DNA from: JABMMZ01 sp044341025
GTDB lineage: Bacteria > Bacteroidota > Bacteroidia > NS11-12g > UBA955
DNA length: 64,000 nt
Direction of reading: 5' to 3'
Assembly (NCBI GenBank): GCA_044341025.1
Contig: JBIISM010000004.1
Span: 189,525 to 253,524 of the forward strand
The translations under genes and the position numbers were made by a program. Each line of letters begins with the position of its first letter. Within the stretch, counting starts at the first letter, position 1. Below the pieces are notes generated by a model. The model ran no database searches, was not told the DNA's origin, and saw only the letters and a program-made list of their open reading frames with translations. Shown in pieces: positions 17,765-27,279 of the stretch.

Positions 17765-19491
17765 AGCAAGAAGTCAATCCATTACACTATCTCATTATTG
17801 TTTTAATTGGTGGCATCTTCTTTCTACCCTTTCTTGGCGATGTGCATTTATTTGATTGGGATGAAATAAATTTTGCAGAATCGGCTAGAGAAATGATTGT
17901 AAGTGGCAATTACTCTAAAGTTCAAATCAATTTTCAAGGCTTTTGGGAAAAACCACCATTGTTTATATGGATGCAAGTGGTGTCAATGAAAATATTTGGT
18001 GTCAATGAATTTGCGGCGCGTTTCCCAAATGCAGTTTTCGGAATTCTAACCTTGTGCTTAATCTACCGAACTGGAAAAAAGAACTTCAAGGGGCACATTG
18101 CACATTGGTGGGTTTTAAGTTACTTGGGAGCCATTACCCCTCATTTATATTTCAAAACAGGTCTCATTGATCCTGTTTTCAACTTTTTTATTTTTTTAGG
18201 CATTTTGCAATTCTTTGAAGCGCTTAAGAACCACTCAAGTGCTTATAACGCTAACCGTCATTTTATAAAAGCTGGATTTTATACGGGCATAGCTATTTTA
18301 TGCAAAGGCCCAGTAGCTTTATTGGTAAGTGTTTTAGTTTTGCTAAGCATGGTGTTTGCCAAACGCATGGTTTGGTTTTTTAGTTTATCGAATGTGGTTT
18401 TGTATTTGCTTGTAACAGGTTTGGTAAGCAGTGTTTGGTTTGCCCCAGAAACAATACAAAATGGACCTTATTTTATCATTGGTTTTATTCAATATCAAAT
18501 TGAACTATTTTCTCAAAATGTTGCAGGACATCAACAGCCAATATATTACCACCCTCTGGTTTTATTGATTGGATGCTTTCCTGTGTCAATAATTGCAATC
18601 GCTGTTTGGAAAAAGAATGAATATTACGCCTACCATGAGAATTTATTTCGAACCGTTATGCAATGTTTGTTTTGGGTTGTTTTGATTCTGTTTTCAATCG
18701 TCAAAACCAAAATTGTTCATTATTCTTCACTTTGTTGGCTTCCCCTAACTTTTCTGAGTGCTTATTCGATAGAAAGCATATACCAAGGCGTGCACCGTTT
18801 CAAATGGCAATTTAAACTCTTTATGGTTGTTATGGGTTTTATGGTTTCATCGGCATTAATTGCATTTCCATTGATCATGAAATATCAGCGTGAAATTATC
18901 CTCAATCTTATAAAGGATGAATTCAGCAAACAAAACTTTGCTGCGCAGGTGGATTGGCAACTTTACCATACTTTACCCGGTATCCTTTTATTTCTTATCG
19001 TTTTGACCTTTATCTATTTTTGGAACAAAAACAAACCCGTTATCCTTTTTGGCAGCTTGTTGGCAGGGAATGCACTGGTAATCTTTTTAGCGTCTGTATT
19101 GTTAACACCAAAAATTGAGCAACACACGCAAGCCACTGCAATCGAGTTCTTTAAATCTAAAGAAAATGAAAAGTGTTATATTTTTATCACTGGATACAAA
19201 AGCTATGCATCATATTTCTATGCCAAGGTTAAACCATTGCGCTATACCGATGGATTAAATTTATTAAATGAAAAGTTTATTCGCAGCAAAGGCAAAACAA
19301 GTTTTTTAGCTCTTAACGAACTAGAAAAAGAAGAATACGACGACAATCAAAAATACTGGTTGTTGCATGGAGATTTAGACCGAGCAGTCTATTTTATAGC
19401 CAAATCAGATGATACAGAAGGATTAGAAAAGGAGTCTACAATTAAAGAGCTTTGGAATAAAGACGGATTTGTTGTTTACCAAAGGAAATAA
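17761..19491 (+). CDS. ArnT-like (GT83/PMT fold) membrane glycosyltransferase
   Basis: 576 residues from the ATG at 17761, with about a dozen membrane helices. The first periplasmic loop has the PMT-type acidic motif FDWDEINFAESAREM followed by EKPPLFIW, as in ArnT and related enzymes that move a sugar from a polyprenyl phosphate to lipid A or another acceptor. The C-terminal soluble part (from about 470) has no recognisable domain. An alternative TTG start at 17731 lies inside the PAP2 gene. The coupled PAP2 phosphatase supports lipid-carrier chemistry. Donor and acceptor are unknown. Confidence 0.82.
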   Translation: MKQEVNPLHYLIIVLIGGIFFLPFLGDVHLFDWDEINFAESAREMIVSGNYSKVQINFQGFWEKPPLFIWMQVVSMKIFGVNEFAARFPNAVFGILTLCLIYRTGKKNFKGHIAHWWVLSYLGAITPHLYFKTGLIDPVFNFFIFLGILQFFEALKNHSSAYNANRHFIKAGFYTGIAILCKGPVALLVSVLVLLSMVFAKRMVWFFSLSNVVLYLLVTGLVSSVWFAPETIQNGPYFIIGFIQYQIELFSQNVAGHQQPIYYHPLVLLIGCFPVSIIAIAVWKKNEYYAYHENLFRTVMQCLFWVVLILFSIVKTKIVHYSSLCWLPLTFLSAYSIESIYQGVHRFKWQFKLFMVVMGFMVSSALIAFPLIMKYQREIILNLIKDEFSKQNFAAQVDWQLYHTLPGILLFLIVLTFIYFWNKNKPVILFGSLLAGNALVIFLASVLLTPKIEQHTQATAIEFFKSKENEKCYIFITGYKSYASYFYAKVKPLRYTDGLNLLNEKFIRSKGKTSFLALNELEKEEYDDNQKYWLLHGDLDRAVYFIAKSDDTEGLEKESTIKELWNKDGFVVYQRK

Positions 19492-19492
19492 A

Positions 19493-19524
19493 AAGTCCCG
19501 TTTCACATGGGTAAAACGGGACTT
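19493..19524. terminator. Bidirectional terminator
   Basis: AAGTCCCGTTT and AAACGGGACTT form an 11-bp stem around a 10-nt loop, 2 bp after the glycosyltransferase stop and 22 bp before the stop of the convergent lipoprotein gene. Confidence 0.75.
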
Positions 19525-19545
19525 CAAGATTTTATGATTTTAAAT

Positions 19546-20094
19546 CTAGTCTAAATACAAATCAGTAAACGCACCATCAGTTACCGTATAGGTTGCACCA
19601 GATGCACTTGGTGTCATAGTTGTATTGAAGGTTCCAGAAATTTTACGATTCGCTTTGTCAAATTTGGTAATAGTCATGCTTGAACTAGCAGTGTAAGTAA
19701 ACAATGTGGTGAACAAAGCCTGCAAATTGGTGCTAGGCAAATAGTAGATATTGTAATCAGAGCTCGACATTGTATAGGTGCCGATTCCAGAAGGCGACAA
19801 CAATACATTCATTAATAATGCACTTGAATCGCCGGTTCTGGTTCTAAATGCCAATAGGCTCAAAGTATCCCCTTCTAGTGTAGCTCGAACAGAGGGAACA
19901 ATGGTATCAATGAAGAAAGTGTTTTGGGTTCTTGCATCAGATTCCCAAGCAGTTCCATTGATTTTGCAGGTAACTATGCCTGTTTTTACGGCTGGAGTTG
20001 GAGTACTTGGAGTATCTTCGGTTTTCTTGCACGAAGACATAAATAGGGTGAAGCTAAGAAGCGCTAGGCTTGAATATTTTATTAAATTTTTCAT
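19546..20094 (-). CDS. Lipoprotein of unknown function (DUF6252-like)
   Basis: 182 residues. The lipobox FMSSC places the lipid Cys at residue 22, followed by a Thr/Pro linker (TPSTPTPAV). The body has TCKINGTAWESD near residue 43 and KISGTFNTT and DGAFTDLYLD at the end, a pattern I associate with DUF6252-type Bacteroidota lipoproteins that adopt beta-sandwich folds. The -7 box lies only 7 nt from the ATG. No catalytic motif is seen. Confidence 0.75.
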   Translation of the reverse strand: MKNLIKYSSLALLSFTLFMSSCKKTEDTPSTPTPAVKTGIVTCKINGTAWESDARTQNTFFIDTIVPSVRATLEGDTLSLLAFRTRTGDSSALLMNVLLSPSGIGTYTMSSSDYNIYYLPSTNLQALFTTLFTYTASSSMTITKFDKANRKISGTFNTTMTPSASGATYTVTDGAFTDLYLD

Positions 20095-20101
20095 AACACT
20101 G

Positions 20102-20109
20102 CAAATTTA
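20102..20109 (-). promoter_or_regulatory. -7 box of the lipoprotein gene
   Basis: TAAATTTG on the minus strand, exact TAnnTTTG, separated from the ATG at 20094 by 7 nt. The 5' leader would be 0-3 nt. Confidence 0.55.
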
Positions 20110-20131
20110 ATCATTTTCGGTAAATCCCTAC

Positions 20132-23100
20132 TTAAAAAATATACCGCGCTTCTGCCCTGCCAATATGAACAGTTTTATAGGTTTCCGTTTTACGGCCTTC
20201 GTACGAAACATTTAATTGAATATTCCCTTTTGTTTTTCCACCAAAACCGATATTCCAAGTTAAATTTTTTCCATTGCTAAGGCCATTTAAAACATCAAAA
20301 GCCAAGGGAGAATTTGAATTTCCTGCAAAATCAATGTTATGTGAAGCTATTTTAATATCGATATTGCCTTTGTTTATAATAAAATAACGCAGTTCTATAC
20401 CGGACTCTCCAATATAGGCTTGATCGCCACCAAATTCAGGCGTATTGATCGCTTCGGTGTATTTATAATAGGCTCCAAATCTCATACCCCTCAACGTTTG
20501 ATAAAAGAGTTCTGGTCTCAGAATTTTTGAATTGTAATTGTAATTGCGGTTTTCAAAAAACCCATTCCTGTTTTGTTTTCTTGAAACTTCGGCATCAACA
20601 ACAAAATTGATCCTTTTGCTAAATCCAAACCTTGAAATTAATTGTTGCTTATCATTTTGCTTCCATTCAAATCCACTGTTTAAAAATTGCTTGCCTTTAT
20701 TGGTTTGTATGGTATGTTCCAAACCAAACTTTGAATTTGAACGGTTAAAAAAGGTGGTTTGTTTGATCAAACTATTAACCGCAATCAAAGAAGAATCAGA
20801 AACATTCAATTGAAACGGATTGACAATCATTAACAAACTATTGTCAGTGATTTTTCTGTCTGCCCGGTAAGACGTTATGGAATTGAATTTAGAAAAAAAC
20901 CGTTTAAACGCTGTGGATGTTTGCCAAGCGCTTGGCGCTTGAATACGAACCGTTTGGTTGAATTCGTTGGAATTGCTTTTGATAAACTCATTGGTGGGTA
21001 GATACACTTTTACATACCTTGCTTGGTCGTTAAAAACGGCCAATTCAAATTCATTCAATTCTTCGATTCCATTTTTGTTGTAATCAATCCAAGTGTGGGT
21101 TCCATATCCTGATTGAACCAGAGCAAAAGAAAACTGTCTTTTTTGCTCTCTTCCAGTACCAATTTGATAATAGGTGGAGGTACTTATAAGTTTTTTAAAG
21201 AAATTAGCATTGTATTCAACACGACTTAAAATTACCTCATCATCATTCTTTAAACCCGCCATATACAAGTTCCTATATGAACCAACAAATTTCAATCTGT
21301 TCATCTTATTACCTGCATGTTCAAGGCTTGCGCTTAAATTGGTTCCTGCAGAATTAAAACTAAAGTTATTTGATTGAGGCAAGTAGTCTGTTCGATAATT
21401 GGCATCAAAATGATAGGTCCATTTTTTAGTCAGTTTACTTTCTAGGTAGGCTGAAACTTGTTGGTATTTGAATGAAGTAAGATCCAATTTTACACTGGTG
21501 TCAGCAGTAAATCTACTTTCTTCTAAAATCAAATTGACGCCAAAACTTAAAAATTTTAAATTAATACGTGTTTCAATTTGAGTGGTTTGTGAGCGGTTTT
21601 TATTTTCAATGTTAAGGTTGAGGCCCTTGGTTGATAGCTGTTCATTGTAAGCCCTATAAAATATTTTTTTACCACTATAACTATAATCACTTAAGAGTCT
21701 GTATCCATCAAAAAAACGACCCTTATTGTAATTTGACATCTCTAAAGACAAGCGGTGTTTGTCTTTGTACAATAGATTTCCCGAAGCGCTTGTTATCCTC
21801 TCATAAGCGCCTTGACTTTGAACCGCATTGCTAATTTGACGGTTCCATATTCGATTAAACTCAACTGCCCTGTATCTTTCTACGTAGGCGAAATTATTAT
21901 TGATGTATTCTAACTTGATAGAACTTCCGACTTTAAAATCTTTAAATCTGAAATCTTTTTGATTCATAGAAAAGAACAAACCCAAACCATCGTCATTTTT
22001 CTTATCCAAAACACTAAAGGTATTCTTGTTGCTGTTGGTGTATGCGCCTTCAATTTTAATTTCAAAATTTTGTCCATTTTGATACGCGGCATTGGCCGTA
22101 AGCATTTGTAACCTCTTGGGCGCCACCAATTGAACAGCGGGCTCATAATCGCCAACGGGAGATCCATTAACCGGTTGAACCCAAGCAAAGACTCGACCAT
22201 TTGCAGAACTTGCAATCTGTATATAATTCCCTTTTCCTTTACCCACATATGAAAACGTTGCGGTATAAAAACCAGAATCGGCTGTTGCACTGTTTGTAAA
22301 TACATAGATTTTATAGCCCAAAGAATCTATTTTTCGGTAATTAACACGGTCTGTTTGTAATTGAGAATACTGGCGTTCGATTTGATAGGTTGCCATAGCA
22401 TCACCCGATTCCTCCAGTATTTTTTGAATTTGTGAACCATAAGAGGTATCTGTAGCTTGAAGCTTATTGTCTTGTTCTGTATAATAATTAACCGAAGCTT
22501 TAAACTGTTTAAACTGAAATGCATCACTCAAAGTAAAAACAGAACGAGAGTAGTTTCGATCGCTGTATTGAAATTCAACTACTATGCGGTTGTACCGATT
22601 GATTAACCGTGTTGGCATAAAATAAATCTCGCCCGTATTGTAATCAATGACATAATCATTTTGTTGACCTCTTTCGAGTTTTTTACCATCTAAAAAAACT
22701 GCTTCAGTACCCGATATAACAATGATGTTCAATTCGGAATTTGCACCTTGCAAACGGTAAGGGCCTTGCACACCCTCTTGGCCTTGAATCTCATTTCTTA
22801 CAAATTTCCCTCTAGATACTGCGGCATTTGCCTGCACTTGTTGTTGAACTTTTGATCGGTCATTAAAAACCATTTGGAGTCCTCTCGACTTTTTATAGAA
22901 CTTCATGAAATACTGGTCTTTATTGGTATTCATTAAGAAATCACCTACGGTCAAGGTATTACTGTCCTTTGTTATTGAAATAAATACTTTATCAAAATCT
23001 TGGATTTGCTGGGTATTGCCTTGGGGCTGAATTGGATTATTTTCATCACTTATTGCAGCAAGAATAGATACGCCTTTGCCTAAATTTCCGTTTAGTTGAA

Positions 23101-23587
23101 GATTTAAATTGCTGTTTAAAATTAAATCTTGATTGTTTCCAAACCCCAATCCCCTAGCTATATTTCCACTTACATTTAGTCCTTCACCAAACAGAGGTGA
23201 GGCCAATGAAGTTTCATTTTTATAATTGTAAAACGAACGGAACTCAAAACCAAATTCCGGCTCAATCATTGACAGCTGCTTATGTCTGTAGTTTTCGAAT
23301 TTTATTAAAGGCAGCACCCGGTAGAAAACATCTAAATGCTCTCCAAATAAATAATTTTCGAAGCTGATTTCCCTGGCTCTCAAATCGATTGAATAGCCTG
23401 AATCAAGTTTTATTCCTTTGCGGTACACAGCAACTGATTTTGGAACCAAAGGAACTGTATCTAAAAGCAAAACCGTTTTGTCGACTTGAATAAGCACATG
23501 CCTTAAATTGTTTTGGCTTGTCTGAGAATGCAATCCTAGACAAACCATAAGTGCAAGAACAAACCCTATTTTGTTTAAATATTTAAT
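20132..23587 (-). CDS. SprA-like large outer-membrane beta-barrel protein
   Basis: About 1,151 residues if started at ATT 23587; the first ATG (23548) gives 1,138. After the signal peptide come a short Ig-like region and then GLNVSGNIARGLGFGNNQDL and QGNTQQIQDFDKVF, sequences shared with SprA-type proteins of the gliding/T9SS translocon, though SprA is about twice as long. The remainder is amphipathic beta-strand ending in ARYIF, a typical barrel terminus. The ATG start leaves only MVCLGLHS as signal sequence, while the frame upstream adds KYLNKIGFVLAL, a proper one. No ATG, GTG or TTG exists between there and the stop at 23636. It overlaps the kinase stop by 13 bp. Confidence 0.75.
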   Translation of the reverse strand: MKYLNKIGFVLALMVCLGLHSQTSQNNLRHVLIQVDKTVLLLDTVPLVPKSVAVYRKGIKLDSGYSIDLRAREISFENYLFGEHLDVFYRVLPLIKFENYRHKQLSMIEPEFGFEFRSFYNYKNETSLASPLFGEGLNVSGNIARGLGFGNNQDLILNSNLNLQLNGNLGKGVSILAAISDENNPIQPQGNTQQIQDFDKVFISITKDSNTLTVGDFLMNTNKDQYFMKFYKKSRGLQMVFNDRSKVQQQVQANAAVSRGKFVRNEIQGQEGVQGPYRLQGANSELNIIVISGTEAVFLDGKKLERGQQNDYVIDYNTGEIYFMPTRLINRYNRIVVEFQYSDRNYSRSVFTLSDAFQFKQFKASVNYYTEQDNKLQATDTSYGSQIQKILEESGDAMATYQIERQYSQLQTDRVNYRKIDSLGYKIYVFTNSATADSGFYTATFSYVGKGKGNYIQIASSANGRVFAWVQPVNGSPVGDYEPAVQLVAPKRLQMLTANAAYQNGQNFEIKIEGAYTNSNKNTFSVLDKKNDDGLGLFFSMNQKDFRFKDFKVGSSIKLEYINNNFAYVERYRAVEFNRIWNRQISNAVQSQGAYERITSASGNLLYKDKHRLSLEMSNYNKGRFFDGYRLLSDYSYSGKKIFYRAYNEQLSTKGLNLNIENKNRSQTTQIETRINLKFLSFGVNLILEESRFTADTSVKLDLTSFKYQQVSAYLESKLTKKWTYHFDANYRTDYLPQSNNFSFNSAGTNLSASLEHAGNKMNRLKFVGSYRNLYMAGLKNDDEVILSRVEYNANFFKKLISTSTYYQIGTGREQKRQFSFALVQSGYGTHTWIDYNKNGIEELNEFELAVFNDQARYVKVYLPTNEFIKSNSNEFNQTVRIQAPSAWQTSTAFKRFFSKFNSITSYRADRKITDNSLLMIVNPFQLNVSDSSLIAVNSLIKQTTFFNRSNSKFGLEHTIQTNKGKQFLNSGFEWKQNDKQQLISRFGFSKRINFVVDAEVSRKQNRNGFFENRNYNYNSKILRPELFYQTLRGMRFGAYYKYTEAINTPEFGGDQAYIGESGIELRYFIINKGNIDIKIASHNIDFAGNSNSPLAFDVLNGLSNGKNLTWNIGFGGKTKGNIQLNVSYEGRKTETYKTVHIGRAEARYIF

Positions 23588-26500
23588 GTTGAATCGGATT
23601 GGTAAACAGGAAGAATAACGTGAAAAGTGGTTCCTTTATTTAATTCACTTTCAAAAGTGATTGTTCCATGAACTTGTTCAATAATTTTCTTACAAATAGC
23701 CAAACCCAAACCCATTCCTGAATTTTTGGTACTGAAATTAGGTTGGAAAATTTTGTCCTTTAATTCATCTTCAATGCCTTTGCCATTGTCGGTGAAGGAG
23801 ATGTCTATGCTACTTTCCAACAATTCTATTTTGACTTGTATTTTACAAATTTCGTTTTCTTCAGTTGCTTGTTGGGCATTTTTGAGAATATTGGTAAAAA
23901 CCCTTGTTACTTGTTCTTTATCAACCATTACCAGCAATACTTCATTTGAAATAACACAGTCGATTTCTAAATGGCTTTGCGAACGGAAAAGAACAATGCT
24001 TGACTGTAATATTTGATTGATATTGTGCAATTCAGGAAGCGCCGCTGGCATTTTTGCAAAAGAAGAGAACTCTTCTGCCATGTGGCTTAACTGGTCTATT
24101 TGGTCAATTAATATTTGGCTTATGGAAGCAATTTGACTCTTTAGGTGTGCATCATCTTTATGCAATGACATTTGCAAATGTTGCAGGTGTAGCTTCATTG
24201 GCGTCAGAGGATTTTTGATTTCATGAGCAACTTGCTTGGCCATTTCCTTCCAAGCGCCTTCCCTTTCGCTTCTGGCTAGCTTTTCAGTGCTTAATTCCAG
24301 CTTTTTGAGCATTACATTGTACTGATCGACCAATTGTCCAATTTCATCATTTCGGCTCCAATTGATCAATTGGTTTTGCTCACCAAGTTTAATTTTTGCT
24401 AAACTGGTAATCATCAAATTCAAAGGCCTCACCAAACTTTTACCAATATACGAAGCGATCAATAATGAAATCATAAGCAGCAACGCTGAAATATTAAGCA
24501 AACTGCCAAGGTAGCTTGAAAATTCATTTTTCAAATCCAAAGATTTTGAAAAATAAGGCAAATGGACATAACCAATTAAATTTCGATTGGCATCAAACAA
24601 AGCGTTATAGTACGATTGATAATCAAGCAAGCCAATGTGCTCGACCTGTTTCAGATTGTATTGTTTGCGTTGTATCAATTCGTAATGTGCCAAAGGGTGA
24701 ATATAGGGCGAAAACCAAGACTCATCATATATTCTATTGTTTGCTGTTTGATACAATGTGCCATCTTTAAAATACAAATTAATATCCACTTCATAGGTAT
24801 TTGCCAAATGCTTGATTAAGTTTTGAATTGGTCTTTCATCTCTTTTGCTGTAACCCACTTCTAGTTCAGAAACAATTTGGGACATCTTTTTATCTAAAGA
24901 TTCACTCTGTTTCTCTTTAAAACTTTTGTTCACATTTTGAACAGTGAAATAAACCACAACAGAGCAAATCAAAACCGACATCAATAAAAATGACAATCTA
25001 ATTTTAGTTTCTAAATAAAGTCTGTTCACATTCAGAACCCTTAAATATTTTGTAATAACAGCGTATACTTTTTGAAATCTGGCATTAAAGCCAAGCAGGC
25101 CAATAAGAAATATAAGTGCATAAAGACCAATAAAAACAAGCACCAATATGCTTGTAAAGTAGAAGAGTATAAAAGTAAAAACAGTAAAAATCTGATTCCA
25201 GGTGTAAGACTTTAAGGACACTATAATAAATGTCTCTGAATTTATTTTCTTTAGAAGCTGAGAATAACCATTAACTTCAATAAATGACTCATCCTCCATT
25301 TTACTGTATTGAAGGTCATTGTTTAAGGTATATGGATAAGAGCCTAAACTTTTTATCAGCTCATTTTTTTGATAGATGGCATAGGAATAGCGGTTATCGG
25401 CCAAACTATTGAAATCCATTTTATTAAAAAAGTAATCTAAATTATAAAGATCACTTTTCACTTTGGGCGTTAACAATAAGAAAACATATCCTACATTTCG
25501 TTTTCCAGGACAAATCTCATATTTGGCCAAATACCCACCCAAATAATGCAAATCTTTAATGTACAGAAAGTAATTGCTAATGCTTTTATTGGTCGATTGG
25601 TTGTAAAGAGCATTGACGTATCCATAACTGAGTTTATTGGGCGTAATGTCGGCACCAAAACTATCGTAGCGCATCAAACTGATGTCATAGTTTTTTATGA
25701 AATCGTTGAAGAAAGTATACCTATAATTTAGTTCAAGCTCATTGTAATCGTTTTTAGTGTAGTAAAACAAAGAATCGATAGCCTCGTTATGCACCATCTC
25801 CTCCTCAATATCTAAAAGCTTAAATTCTAAATCAATATCTTCTTTGGCAATTAATTTTGTAGCAAATAATTTCCTGTGCTCTTTTTCTTTAAAGCTGTTT
25901 AATTGTTCAAACTGTACAGAGAATATTGCCGAGCATAATAAACCCAATGCAATAATATGCCTAAAGAATAGCTTCTTAATAAATATGACCCAAAAAGGCA
26001 ATAGCACCCCATAAGCAGAAAAACAGATCAATAAAAACCCATTGGTATGCGCATAAAAATAGGCAAAAATTGCCACCAAAAAGCCAATCACTATGTGCAA
26101 TTTCAAAAAGCCAATTTGATTAATTTTATGTTTAACAAGATTGGATAAAATCCGATTGAATAAAATTATAACAAAGAAAAACAAGAACACATTAAACAAG
26201 CCTATCAGCGTATATTGATCAACATTGGCCAAGAGTTTAAAGTCGTAGTTTATCCTTGAATTTAAAATGTATTTTGGCAGCACAAGCAATACCACCAAAT
26301 AATTCAAAGCCCATTGCAGCAATGATATCCCTGCATAAATAATGTTGTTGGGTTCAAGATGCGCTTTTTGTTTGAAGGTGCTAATCAATTGATGCAGAAA
26401 CACCAGTGCAGAAACAGTTCCAAGCATTAAAAGGAGGCAATGACCAAGTGAAGGAATTAGGGAACTATAAGCCGCTAAATCAGGAGAAAATAGAGGGATA

Positions 26501-27279
26501 TCCGATTTGTGTTTTAATACAACGTTGAAGTACGCCAAAAAACTAAACAACGATATAAATGCAATCAGGGCCATTACAAAACTTCTTGCATTAAAAAATT
26601 GGCGCTTACTTGCCAAGAGCAAAGTAAATATGAGGTAGAAGACAAATGAAATTATGTAAAAGAACTCCAACATTTGCCTTTTGCGCTTTCCCGAAAAACT
26701 TGATTGGTCAATTTCAGGCAAATTAGAATGTGTCATGTAACCTGAAGGTTCTAGCTTTAAACTCGAAGCCTTGTGTTTTAAATTTACATTTTTTAAGGAC
26801 AGTTCAGAATTAAACGCATCTAAAAAGTAGGCATTATTGAATGGATAAGTTTGGTAAAATTGGTAATAACAATAGATTTCATATCCATTTTTAGATATGG
26901 AGAGCATTTGAAACCATCCTTTTTTATTATGTAAAATCTCCTTCTTAAATGTATCTGTACATGCAAAATTGTATGGTTGAATTAAGTTATCGGTCCAAAA
27001 GACCAAACATTTATGCTTATAAGCAAATATAGATACCTGTTGTTTTTCAATGTCCTTGTAAAGACCATTGCTTAAATCAAAGCCATCTATCAAATCAATT
27101 AGATTTGAATCAGACAATAGCTGCTCTTGTTTAACGAGTTTTTTATTGAGCTTTCGCAGCAACAATGCATTGGCATCCTGCTGTAAAAAATCATCTTTTA
27201 AAGCGAAATTCTCGATGAGCAAAGCGGTGCAAAAGCTCAGAAGAAAAAGGATGAAAAATATGCTTTCTTTTAATTTCAA
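23575..27279 (-). CDS. Giant NtrY-like membrane sensor histidine kinase
   Basis: 1,234 residues. Membrane anchor near 9-27, a block of about seven helices (roughly 205-465), an extracytoplasmic domain to about 705, two helices near 720-760, another at 790-810, a second periplasmic domain, a helix near 925, then HAMP. The kinase core has the phospho-acceptor His1019 (HEIKNPLTP), N-box Asn1130/Asn1134, DNGKG at 1164-1168 and GMGLGLA at 1188-1194. No receiver domain and no response-regulator gene is nearby. The start is a TTG overlapping the hldD stop (TTGA). The operon with hldD and the SprA-like barrel suggests envelope sensing. Confidence 0.85.
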   Translation of the reverse strand: MKLKESIFFILFLLSFCTALLIENFALKDDFLQQDANALLLRKLNKKLVKQEQLLSDSNLIDLIDGFDLSNGLYKDIEKQQVSIFAYKHKCLVFWTDNLIQPYNFACTDTFKKEILHNKKGWFQMLSISKNGYEIYCYYQFYQTYPFNNAYFLDAFNSELSLKNVNLKHKASSLKLEPSGYMTHSNLPEIDQSSFSGKRKRQMLEFFYIISFVFYLIFTLLLASKRQFFNARSFVMALIAFISLFSFLAYFNVVLKHKSDIPLFSPDLAAYSSLIPSLGHCLLLMLGTVSALVFLHQLISTFKQKAHLEPNNIIYAGISLLQWALNYLVVLLVLPKYILNSRINYDFKLLANVDQYTLIGLFNVFLFFFVIILFNRILSNLVKHKINQIGFLKLHIVIGFLVAIFAYFYAHTNGFLLICFSAYGVLLPFWVIFIKKLFFRHIIALGLLCSAIFSVQFEQLNSFKEKEHRKLFATKLIAKEDIDLEFKLLDIEEEMVHNEAIDSLFYYTKNDYNELELNYRYTFFNDFIKNYDISLMRYDSFGADITPNKLSYGYVNALYNQSTNKSISNYFLYIKDLHYLGGYLAKYEICPGKRNVGYVFLLLTPKVKSDLYNLDYFFNKMDFNSLADNRYSYAIYQKNELIKSLGSYPYTLNNDLQYSKMEDESFIEVNGYSQLLKKINSETFIIVSLKSYTWNQIFTVFTFILFYFTSILVLVFIGLYALIFLIGLLGFNARFQKVYAVITKYLRVLNVNRLYLETKIRLSFLLMSVLICSVVVYFTVQNVNKSFKEKQSESLDKKMSQIVSELEVGYSKRDERPIQNLIKHLANTYEVDINLYFKDGTLYQTANNRIYDESWFSPYIHPLAHYELIQRKQYNLKQVEHIGLLDYQSYYNALFDANRNLIGYVHLPYFSKSLDLKNEFSSYLGSLLNISALLLMISLLIASYIGKSLVRPLNLMITSLAKIKLGEQNQLINWSRNDEIGQLVDQYNVMLKKLELSTEKLARSEREGAWKEMAKQVAHEIKNPLTPMKLHLQHLQMSLHKDDAHLKSQIASISQILIDQIDQLSHMAEEFSSFAKMPAALPELHNINQILQSSIVLFRSQSHLEIDCVISNEVLLVMVDKEQVTRVFTNILKNAQQATEENEICKIQVKIELLESSIDISFTDNGKGIEDELKDKIFQPNFSTKNSGMGLGLAICKKIIEQVHGTITFESELNKGTTFHVILPVYQSDSTLNI

